A stretch of DNA of 13,850 nucleotides. It comes from JBDIAR01 sp039812545 (GTDB lineage Bacteria > Actinomycetota > Actinomycetes > Actinomycetales > Dermatophilaceae). This document shows, one piece after another, positions 7,518 through 13,753 of this stretch (its first letter is position 1; each line of letters starts with the position of its first letter). Location: assembly GCA_039812545.1 (NCBI GenBank), contig JBDIAR010000089.1:1-13850 (forward strand). Direction: 5' to 3'. Position numbers and translations under genes: made by a program. The notes below the pieces were generated by a model. It saw only the letters and a list, made by a program, of their open reading frames with translations. It ran no database searches and had not been told where the DNA came from.

Positions 7518-9160
7518 GGCTGTTCTCCGGCGGGGACGAGCGGAAGCGGTTCGGTCGCGACGTCGTCCCCCTGCCGACGCGCCACGATGAGGCGGAAACA
7601 ACTGCCCCGACCCGGCATACCCCAGGCATCGAGTCGTCCGCCGTGCAGCAGGGCGTCCTCCATCGAGATGGACAGCCCGAGACCGGTACCCCCGGTCGTG
7701 CGGGCGCGGGCCGGATCGCCCCGCCAGAACCGGTCGAACACGAGGGCGGCCTGGCCGGGTTTGAGCCCGACGCCGTGGTCACGCACGGTCACGGCGACCG
7801 CCGTGTCGTCGCCGGCGACCCGTACCTCGATCGGGCCGCCCTCACCGTGTTCGAGGGCGTTGACCACGAGATTGCGCAGGACGCGTTCGATGCGTCGGGT
7901 GTCCAGTTCGGCGACCACCGGGGAGTCGGGGGCCTCGACGGAGATCACGCTGCCGGCCCGTTCGGCGAGGGGTTCGTGGGCCTCGACCACGGTGGCCACG
8001 ATGGCGCGCAGGTCCACGGCCTCGACCTCCAAGTTGGCGGCGCCGGCATCGAACCGGGAAATCTCCAACAGGTCCGACAACAGCGCCTCGAAGCGATCCA
8101 GCTGGGCGGACAGCAGTTCGGACGAGCGGGCGACCATCGGGTCGAAACCGGCTCGGTTGTCGTAGATCAGGTCCGCGGCCATTCGGATCGTCGTGAGCGG
8201 CGTGCGCAACTCGTGGGACACGTCCGAGACGAAGCGCTGCTGCACCGTCGACAGGTCCTGCAACTGCCCGAACTGGCGCTGCAGGCTCTCGGCCATCAGG
8301 TTGAACGACGTCGCCAAGGTAGCCAGGTCGTCGGCGCCGTGCACCGGCATACGCTCGGCGAACCGGCCCTCGGCGAAGCGCTCCGCCGTCGAGGCGGCCC
8401 GCCGGACCGGATCGACGACGAGCCGGGTCACGACGAAAGCGACCGCGCCGACGAGCAGGGCCAGCAGCGCGCCACCCCAGACGAACCACCGACCGACGAG
8501 GGCGATCGTGGTGCGCTCCCTGGTCATCGGATAGATGAAGTACAGCCCGTACTGGCCGCGCAGCTGGGTCTGCAGGACCTGGCCGACGAAGATCGCCGAC
8601 TCCTTGGTCCCGTCGGGCCCGGTCACCGTGCCGACTTGTAGGTGCTGGATGGCGGGCTGGTTGGACACCGCCTCGCGCAGCCCTTCGGGGATGTCGCCGA
8701 CGGTCAGGTCCGAGGGACCATAGGTCCGGGTCAGCAGCGGGTCATGGCTGAGGTTGTCACGGGCCCGGGTGAAGATGACATAGCGGATCTGGTCCCCGGC
8801 GGTATTGGCGAGCTGGCTCGTGATGTCCTGAGCGGAGGTGTCGATCTGGTCGGCCCGGTCGAACTTGCCCTGCGTCGTCTCGGTGAGAGCGCGGGCGTCG
8901 GCGGACGCGGCGGTCATCCGGTCGCTCACCAGCCCGTCGGCGATCTGCCGGTAGAGATAGGACCCGACCCCGTAGAGCACCAGCGCGCTGAGCGAGAGGG
9001 TGACAACCACGACCCGCAGCCGCAGGGACGAGACCCACCAGCGCAGCGGCCCCGCCTCGGGCAGCGACACGCGCAGCCCGCCCAGATGGCGGATCGGCGA
9101 GCGCCCCAGCAACCCGATCAGCCCGGGCGGCCCGGACGGCGGCGCCGGCTCCTGGGTCAA
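7514..9160 (-). CDS. mtrB: Sensor histidine kinase MtrB
   Basis: This 548-aa membrane kinase senses an envelope or cell-cycle signal and phosphorylates MtrA. The order is: cytoplasmic tail (1-45), transmembrane helix 1 (about 46-68), extracytoplasmic sensor region (about 70-218), transmembrane helix 2 (about 220-245), HAMP (about 247-300), HisKA with the phospho-accepting H316 in SDVSHELRTPLTT, then the ATPase domain. The N box has N430 and N434, G1 is DHGVGL (461-466) and G2 is TGGTGLGLSI. All catalytic residues are present. The start is TTG 9160, overlapping the mtrA stop as TTGA. This is consistent with translational coupling, but there is no strong Shine-Dalgarno sequence; GTG 9070 is an alternative start 30 codons downstream. 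Length is close to the M. tuberculosis protein (567 aa). Two copies of GTATGCC encode Met-Pro in this gene (7614-7620 and 8346-8352). Confidence 0.95.
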   Translation of the reverse strand: MTQEPAPPSGPPGLIGLLGRSPIRHLGGLRVSLPEAGPLRWWVSSLRLRVVVVTLSLSALVLYGVGSYLYRQIADGLVSDRMTAASADARALTETTQGKFDRADQIDTSAQDITSQLANTAGDQIRYVIFTRARDNLSHDPLLTRTYGPSDLTVGDIPEGLREAVSNQPAIQHLQVGTVTGPDGTKESAIFVGQVLQTQLRGQYGLYFIYPMTRERTTIALVGRWFVWGGALLALLVGAVAFVVTRLVVDPVRRAASTAERFAEGRFAERMPVHGADDLATLATSFNLMAESLQRQFGQLQDLSTVQQRFVSDVSHELRTPLTTIRMAADLIYDNRAGFDPMVARSSELLSAQLDRFEALLSDLLEISRFDAGAANLEVEAVDLRAIVATVVEAHEPLAERAGSVISVEAPDSPVVAELDTRRIERVLRNLVVNALEHGEGGPIEVRVAGDDTAVAVTVRDHGVGLKPGQAALVFDRFWRGDPARARTTGGTGLGLSISMEDALLHGGRLDAWGMPGRGSCFRLIVARRQGDDVATEPLPLVPAGEQP

Positions 9161-9834
9161 GCCGGTCCGGCCTTATACCCGACGCCGCGGACCGTGACCA
9201 CGATCTCGGGGTGTTCGGGGTCGTGTTCGATCTTGCTGCGCAGCCGTTGGACGTGGACGTTGACCAGTCGGGTGTCGCCGGCGTGGCGGTAACCCCAGAC
9301 CTGTTCCAGGAGCACCTCGCGGGTGAACACCTGCCAGGGCTTGCGGGCCAGGGCGACCAGCAGGTCGAACTCCAGCGGCGTCAACGACAGGACCCGGCCG
9401 GCCCGTCGCACACTGTGCCCGGCGACGTCGATCTCGAGGTCACCGATCTCGAGGCGTTCGGGGCCGGGTTCGTCGCCCCGGCGCAACCGGACCTTGAGCC
9501 GGGCCACGAGTTCTTGGGGTTTGAAGGGTTTGACCACATAGTCGTCGGCGCCGGACTCGAGGCCGACGACGACATCGACGGTGTCCGAACGAGCGGTCAA
9601 CATGACGATGGGGACCCCGGACTCGGCCCGGATCCGCCGACAGATCTCGATGCCGTCCATGCCGGGCAGCATCACGTCGAGTAGGACGATGTCCGGCTTG
9701 ACCTGCCGGAACGCCGGGACCGCCGCCGTGCCGTCATCGACGTGCGTGACATCGAATCCCTCATTGCGCAGAACGATGCCGAGCATCTCGGCCAGGGCTT
9801 GGTCGTCGTCGACGACCAGCACACGTCCTTTCAC
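9157..9834 (-). CDS. mtrA: DNA-binding response regulator MtrA
   Basis: This 225-aa OmpR/PhoB-type regulator has a receiver domain (1-120) with acidic residues D9-D11, phospho-acceptor D53 (LLDVMLPGMDG), switch T80 and K102 (VKPF). A winged-helix DNA-binding domain follows (about 128-222, with SLTPLEFDLLVALARKP and the recognition-helix segment VNVHVQRLRSKIE). Phosphorylated by MtrB, it controls genes for cell division, cell-wall turnover and osmotic response in actinobacteria. The start is GTG 9834, with AAGGGGG at 9846-9840 five bases upstream. It opens a three-gene unit mtrA-mtrB-lpqB with 4-bp overlaps at both junctions. A GC-rich hairpin (9905-9929) separates it from the preceding lipoprotein gene, so its promoter should lie in about 9835-9904. 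I saw no clear MtrA site (GTNAC repeat) there. Confidence 0.97.
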   Translation of the reverse strand: MKGRVLVVDDDQALAEMLGIVLRNEGFDVTHVDDGTAAVPAFRQVKPDIVLLDVMLPGMDGIEICRRIRAESGVPIVMLTARSDTVDVVVGLESGADDYVVKPFKPQELVARLKVRLRRGDEPGPERLEIGDLEIDVAGHSVRRAGRVLSLTPLEFDLLVALARKPWQVFTREVLLEQVWGYRHAGDTRLVNVHVQRLRSKIEHDPEHPEIVVTVRGVGYKAGPA

Positions 9835-9904
9835 CCGCGCCCCCTTCGGCAGCGTCCACCAAGCACCACAGCCATACGGGCATCATCACACACCCGTGCG
9901 CCCC

Positions 9905-9929
9905 GGCCCGGCAAGCGCGCGGCCGGGCC
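9905..9929. terminator. GC-rich hairpin after the lipoprotein pair, before mtrA
   Basis: The arms GGCCCGGC (9905-9912) and GCCGGGCC (9922-9929) form a perfect 8-bp stem with a 9-nt loop, directly after the stop codon at 9931 on the minus strand. The position between a lipoprotein stop and the mtrA leader suggests a terminator that insulates mtrA from upstream transcription. There is no T-run. Confidence 0.6.
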
Positions 9930-9930
9930 C

Positions 9931-10368
9931 TCAGTGCTCGTCAATGGTGACGTACCACCGGTCGCCGAGTCGGACCAGGGCGATGGATCCGCCGGTCCGG
10001 CCGACGAAATCCTGGGCCGCCTTCGGGCTGACCTGGGCGGGGTCGAGGGATGCGCGCTCCTCGCCGACCTTGGTCACCCCTGTCACGACCGCCTCCGGCA
10101 GGCCCGCGGTCGAGGTCGTCCGGCGGAACGTGTCCAACAGGCCGGCCCGTTCGCACCGCGCGAGGTCATCCTCGCCGGCGACCTGCCCGGCGACCGTCAC
10201 CAGCGCACAGAACCGTGTCGCGTCTGCGGTCCCGAGAGCGCGCAGGAAGTCCTGAGCGGCGGCCGGTGCGGTCTCGGCGCCGCCGGTCGGCGCGGGGCGC
10301 GCGCAGCCGGGCAGCGCAAGGGCGAGCGGAACGGTCGCCGCCACGGCGATCACCGAAAGCCTGGTCAC
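9931..10368 (-). CDS. Small secreted lipoprotein, second of a tandem paralogous pair
   Basis: This 145-aa protein has a signal peptide with lipobox LPGC (C22), a short Pro/Ala linker and a single domain (about 38-145). The start is GTG 10368, which overlaps the stop of the preceding lipoprotein as GTGA (10368-10365), so translation is likely coupled. The domain has AAQDFLRALGTADATRFCAL (37-56), a second cysteine C72, VSPKAAQDF (113-121) and a final strand GDRWYVTID. The same pattern (helix, C-x-L, Cys, VxPxAA, RWxV) is present in the upstream neighbour, so I regard them as paralogues. The short alpha+beta layout ending in a Trp-containing strand recalls DUF4878/NTF2-like lipoproteins, which is only a resemblance. 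Function is unknown. Its place between ahcY and mtrA, where tmk is usual, makes an envelope role linked to MtrAB-LpqB possible but unproven. Confidence 0.83.
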   Translation of the reverse strand: MTRLSVIAVAATVPLALALPGCARPAPTGGAETAPAAAQDFLRALGTADATRFCALVTVAGQVAGEDDLARCERAGLLDTFRRTTSTAGLPEAVVTGVTKVGEERASLDPAQVSPKAAQDFVGRTGGSIALVRLGDRWYVTIDEH

Positions 10369-10868
10369 GGCGCGGTCCGCACGAACCATCGGCCCTGATA
10401 GAGCACCAGCGTCAGTTTGGCGGCATACGCCTTGGCGGCCTCCGGGGTGACGGTGGTCAGATCGGGGACGACGGTCGCCGAGTCCTTCACCACGATCTGG
10501 CGGACGACGGCACCGGCCAGCGGCGCCATCCCGGCCTTGACGGAGTTGACGTGAGGGGTCAGCCTGTCGACGCAGAGCCGTTCGGCCTCCGCTGTGCGCG
10601 GGACGACCACCCCCTTGGCGTCGATCGTCAGCCGGCACAGGGTGAGGGCGTCGCCGGCCGGCCAGGCCCGCAGGTATGCCGTGGCGGCCGCGAGCGCCGT
10701 GTCCGCCCCCGAGATGCCGGGTCCGGTGGACGTGGGCCGGACCGGCACCGGGGTGACCGCGATGGTGGTGTCGCCGGGCCGCGGCCCGGCATCGCTCACC
10801 GTGCACCCGGAGGCCGCCGCGACGAGCACTCCCACCGCGACGTGCCCGGCATACCGACGGGTCGTCAT
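10365..10868 (-). CDS. Small secreted lipoprotein, first of a tandem paralogous pair
   Basis: This 167-aa protein has a basic start (MTTRRYAGH), a hydrophobic stretch and a lipobox AASGC with C22. A Thr/Pro-rich linker (33-50) leads to a domain of about 110 residues. It contains LAAATAYLRAWPAGDALTLCRL (59-80), a second cysteine C99, VTPEAAKAY (140-148) and the closing strand YQGRWFVRTAP. The cysteines C78 and C99 match C54 and C72 of the next gene and may form a disulfide. The start ATG 10868 is 5 nt after the ahcY stop, so it probably shares the ahcY transcript; no good Shine-Dalgarno sequence is seen. GTATGCC or GGCATAC occurs three times in this 504-bp gene (10422, 10674, 10848), the densest run in the window together with the LOG-family gene. 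Confidence 0.83.
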   Translation of the reverse strand: MTTRRYAGHVAVGVLVAAASGCTVSDAGPRPGDTTIAVTPVPVRPTSTGPGISGADTALAAATAYLRAWPAGDALTLCRLTIDAKGVVVPRTAEAERLCVDRLTPHVNSVKAGMAPLAGAVVRQIVVKDSATVVPDLTTVTPEAAKAYAAKLTLVLYQGRWFVRTAP

Positions 10869-10873
10869 CGCAC

Positions 10874-12337
10874 TCAGTACCGGTAGTGGTCGGGCTTGTA
10901 GGGACCGGCCACGTCGACGCCGAGGTATTCGGCCTGCGCCTTGGAGAGTTCGGTCAGCCCGACGCCGAGGGCGTCCAGGTGCAGCCGGGCGACCTTCTCG
11001 TCCAACTGCTTGGGCAGCGTGTAGACATTGGTCGGGTACTGGTCGGTCTTGGTGAACAGTTCGATCTGGGCGATCGTCTGGTTGGAGAACGAGTTGCTCA
11101 TGACGAAACTGGGGTGTCCGGTGGCGTTGCCGAGGTTCATCAGGCGGCCCTCGGAGAGGACGATGATCGATGACGCCGGCCGGTCGGCGGTCTCGGCGAA
11201 GGTCCACTCGTGGACCTGGGGCTTGATCTCGGTCTTGGTGACCCCGTCGACCCGAGCCAGGCCCGCCATGTCGATCTCGTTGTCGAAGTGACCGATATTG
11301 GCCACGATCGCCTTGTTCTTCATCCGCTGCATGTGCTCGGCGGTGACGACGTCGAAGCAGCCGGTCGCGGTGACCACGATGTCGGCCTGGTCGATGACAT
11401 CGTCGAGCCGGGCCACCTGGAAACCCTCCATGACGGCCTGCAGCGCGCAGATCGGGTCGATCTCGGTGACCACGACGCGGGCGCCCTGACCGGCGAGCGA
11501 CTGGGCGCAGCCCTTGCCGACATCGCCGTACCCGGCGACGACGGCCACCTTCCCGCCGATGAGGACGTCGGTCGCGCGGTTCAGCCCGTCGACGAGGGAA
11601 TGCCGGCAGCCGTACTTGTTGTCGAACTTGGACTTGGTGACCGAGTCGTTGACGTTGATCGCCGGGAAGAGGAGTTCGCCGGCCTCGGCCAGCTGGTAGA
11701 GCCGGTGGACCCCGGTGGTGGTCTCCTCGGTGACGCCCTTGATGCCGGCGGCGATCCGGGTCCACTTGGTGGGGTCCTGCGCCATCGTGCGACGCACCAG
11801 GTCCTTGAACACCGCGAACTCCTCGGAGTCCTCGGCGGTGGTGGGGGGCACCAGGCCGGCGAGCTCCCACTCACGACCCTTGTGGACGAGCATGGTCGCG
11901 TCGCCGCCGTCGTCGAGGATCATGTTCGGGCCGGTGTTGCCATCGGCGTCGGCCGGCCAGGTGAGGATCTTGTCGGTGCAGTCCCAGTACTCCGGGAGGG
12001 TCTCGCCCTTCCAGGCGAACACCGGCACGCCCCGCGGATCGGCCGGGGTGCCGGTGGGGCCGACGACGACCGCGGCGGCGGCCTCGTCCTGGGTGCTGAA
12101 GATATTGCACGAGGCCCAGCGGACTTCGGCGCCGAGGGCGGTGAGGGTCTCGATGAGGACCGCGGTCTGCACGGTCATGTGCAACGAGCCGGCGATCCGG
12201 GCGCCACGCAGCGGCTGCTCGTCGGCATACTCGGCCCGCAGGGCCATCAGACCCGGCATCTCGTGCTCGGCGAGACGCAACTGGTGGCGGCCGGCCTCGG
12301 CCAGCGAAAGGTCGGCTACCTGGTAGTCGAAGGACAT
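10874..12337 (-). CDS. ahcY: Adenosylhomocysteinase (S-adenosyl-L-homocysteine hydrolase)
   Basis: This 487-aa enzyme reversibly splits S-adenosylhomocysteine into homocysteine and adenosine, removing the inhibitory product of methyltransferases and feeding methionine recycling. It is a cytoplasmic NAD-dependent tetramer. Signatures seen: SLHMTVQTAVL (51-61), NVNDSVTKSKFDNKYGC (228-244) with the catalytic N230, K235, D239, N240 and C244, the NAD loop AGYGDVGKG (268-276), EGRLMNLGNATGHPSFVMSN (396-415) and the conserved tail KPDHYRY. The insertion at about 155-198 is typical of the longer bacterial form (mammalian enzymes have about 432 aa). The start is ATG 12337, with AGGAG at 12349-12345 seven bases upstream. 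A 147-bp leader precedes it, so it may have its own promoter. Downstream, two lipoprotein genes follow within 5 nt. Confidence 0.97.
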   Translation of the reverse strand: MSFDYQVADLSLAEAGRHQLRLAEHEMPGLMALRAEYADEQPLRGARIAGSLHMTVQTAVLIETLTALGAEVRWASCNIFSTQDEAAAAVVVGPTGTPADPRGVPVFAWKGETLPEYWDCTDKILTWPADADGNTGPNMILDDGGDATMLVHKGREWELAGLVPPTTAEDSEEFAVFKDLVRRTMAQDPTKWTRIAAGIKGVTEETTTGVHRLYQLAEAGELLFPAINVNDSVTKSKFDNKYGCRHSLVDGLNRATDVLIGGKVAVVAGYGDVGKGCAQSLAGQGARVVVTEIDPICALQAVMEGFQVARLDDVIDQADIVVTATGCFDVVTAEHMQRMKNKAIVANIGHFDNEIDMAGLARVDGVTKTEIKPQVHEWTFAETADRPASSIIVLSEGRLMNLGNATGHPSFVMSNSFSNQTIAQIELFTKTDQYPTNVYTLPKQLDEKVARLHLDALGVGLTELSKAQAEYLGVDVAGPYKPDHYRY

Positions 12338-12484
12338 TCACGAACTCCTGAACATGACGGGTCGGGCTCGGCCGATGGGCCGGGCTCTTCGGTGGGGTCG
12401 CAGCGTCGGGGGCCGCGGGCGAGGACCGCGGCTCTCGGGGCGTCCCGGCGCCGCCCATCAGGCGAACTGTGTGTATGCGGGTCG
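12338..12484 (-). promoter_or_regulatory. ahcY leader with two small hairpins
   Basis: The 147-bp gap between the CDF transporter stop and ahcY holds a perfect 7-bp stem with 7-nt loop (arms 12412-12418 and 12426-12432, GCCGCGG/CCGCGGC) and a 5-bp stem with 4-nt loop (12369-12382, CGGCC/GGCCG). The first could end transcription from upstream or form part of a structured leader. A GTATGC core lies at 12473-12478. I could not assign a promoter or a known riboswitch. Confidence 0.4.
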
Positions 12485-13477
12485 TCACCCACGCCGGTTC
12501 GGTCTCGATTCTACCTGTGCTCTGCTACGCGTCGGCTCCAACGTCGGCGCGTAGATGTCGGGTTCGAGGTAGATCACCAGGTGCAGGTCGGGGACCGCCG
12601 CGCGCGCGGCGGCCTCGGCGGCGTTGATGGTCCCGGCCAGCGCCATCCCGTCGCCGGGGTCGGGGACGGCGATCTTGGCGGCCACCAGGAGTTCCTCCGG
12701 CCCCAGGTGCAAGGTCTTGAGGTGGATGATCCGTTCGATGCCCGGTCTCGAGTCGATGGCTGCGGCGATGGCGGCGACGTGCTGGGGCGAGGCACCCTCG
12801 CCCAGCAGGAGCGAGCGCATCTCCACGGCGAGGATGACCGCGACGACGACGAGCAACAGGCCGATCATCGCGGTGCCGACGGCGTCCCACATCACGTTGT
12901 GGGTGATCATCGTCATGACCACCCCGAAGAGGGCGAACACCAGGCCGAGCAACGCCGCGAAATCCTCCAGCAGGATCACCGGGAGTTCGGGGGCCTTGGC
13001 GGTGGTGATGAACTGCCGCCAGGACCGTCGGCCGCGGCGTGGGTTGGACTCGCCGATGGCGACCGAGAAGGACCGGGACTCCAGGGCGATGGAGACGACG
13101 AGCACGACGACCGGCACCCAGCGCCGCCAGTCGGTGACCAGGTCCGCGTGGCCCAGGCTCGCCTCGTGCCACTTGTGATACGCCTCGTACAGCGCGAACA
13201 GGCCGCCGACGAGGAAGAGCACGATGGAGACGACGAAGGCCCAGAAGTAGCGCTCCCGCCCGTACCCGAACGGATGCTCCGGCGTCGCGGCCCGGCGGGC
13301 CTTCTTCCCACCGAGGAGCAGGAGCACCTGGTTGCCGGAGTCGGCGACCGAGTGCACCGCCTCGGCGAGCATCGAGCTGAACCCGGTGACGAAGAACGCG
13401 GCGAATTTGGTCACCGCGATCCCGAGGTTTGCGATCAGTGCCGCGACGACCGCTCTGGTCCCGCCTTCGGTCGACAT
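12485..13477 (-). CDS. Cation diffusion facilitator family transporter (ZnT9/SLC30A9-like)
   Basis: This 330-aa integral membrane protein is predicted to export a divalent cation, most likely zinc, in exchange for protons. Hydrophobic segments lie at about 9-33, 76-98, 120-134, 165-190 and 195-221. The metal-site motif in helix 2 is HSVAD (H42, D46) within MLAEAVHSVADSGNQ, and helix 5 carries LLEDFAALLG with E171 and D172. The ATPEHPFGYGRERYFW loop (64-79) and the LLED motif match the ZnT9-like branch of CDF. A cytoplasmic domain of about 100 residues follows (TLHLGPEELLVAAKIAVP). The start ATG 13477 has AGGAGGG seven bases upstream, inside the end of the Trm112-like gene, whose stop is only 3 nt away, so the two are one operon. 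A basic tail (RSRAQVESRPNRRG) closes the protein. Confidence 0.92.
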   Translation of the reverse strand: MSTEGGTRAVVAALIANLGIAVTKFAAFFVTGFSSMLAEAVHSVADSGNQVLLLLGGKKARRAATPEHPFGYGRERYFWAFVVSIVLFLVGGLFALYEAYHKWHEASLGHADLVTDWRRWVPVVVLVVSIALESRSFSVAIGESNPRRGRRSWRQFITTAKAPELPVILLEDFAALLGLVFALFGVVMTMITHNVMWDAVGTAMIGLLLVVVAVILAVEMRSLLLGEGASPQHVAAIAAAIDSRPGIERIIHLKTLHLGPEELLVAAKIAVPDPGDGMALAGTINAAEAAARAAVPDLHLVIYLEPDIYAPTLEPTRSRAQVESRPNRRG

Positions 13478-13480
13478 CGC

Positions 13481-13753
13481 TCAGCCCTCCTGCGGCCCTG
13501 GTCGGCGGGCGTCGTCGACGAGGAGGACCGGGATCCCGTCGATGACCGGGTATGCCAGGCCACACGTCCGGCAGATCAACTCCGCTCCCAGCCCGCTCGG
13601 GCGCTGCGCCGCCGCCTCAAGGGGGGCATCGACGGGCGCATTGAGGGGCGCGTCGTCGAGTTCGCCGTGGTCCACGGGGCAGCGCAACAGCTCCCGGGCC
13701 CAGGTCGGGAACTGCTGGGCGGTCCCGGCACCCGGGCTGGGGGGTGACGTCAT
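13481..13753 (-). CDS. Trm112-like zinc-ribbon protein
   Basis: This 90-aa protein shows the Trm112/UPF0434 pattern: LLRCPVDHGELD (22-33), then a strand and LICRTCGLAYPVIDGIPVLLVDDARRP (59-85). Cysteines C25, C61 and C64 are present, but the usual second Cys of the CPxC pair is missing (C25-P-V-D-H29), so His29 may be the fourth zinc ligand. Between the two halves lies an insertion with a short internal repeat (DAPL-NAPV-DAPL, 34-45), making it longer than the usual 60 or so residues. Trm112 proteins activate methyltransferases in archaea and eukaryotes; bacterial ones are mostly uncharacterised. The start ATG 13753 has a near-perfect GGAGGT at 13764-13759, five bases upstream, and overlaps a TGA in the frame of the hexapeptide repeat upstream (ATGA, 13753-13750). 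The CDF gene follows after 3 nt. Confidence 0.87.
   Translation of the reverse strand: MTSPPSPGAGTAQQFPTWARELLRCPVDHGELDDAPLNAPVDAPLEAAAQRPSGLGAELICRTCGLAYPVIDGIPVLLVDDARRPGPQEG

Noticed and set aside
12338..12484. Possible SAH riboswitch before ahcY
   Set aside because: GACGCTGCGACCCC on the minus strand resembles part of the SAH core, but the preceding CGAGG-type strand and its partner in the right orientation are missing. A covariance-model search for the SAH riboswitch would settle it.
11210..13747. Long plus-strand open frame (845 codons)
   Set aside because: It is antisense to ahcY, the CDF transporter and the Trm112-like gene, which all have strong family motifs. The composition is that of a shadow frame.
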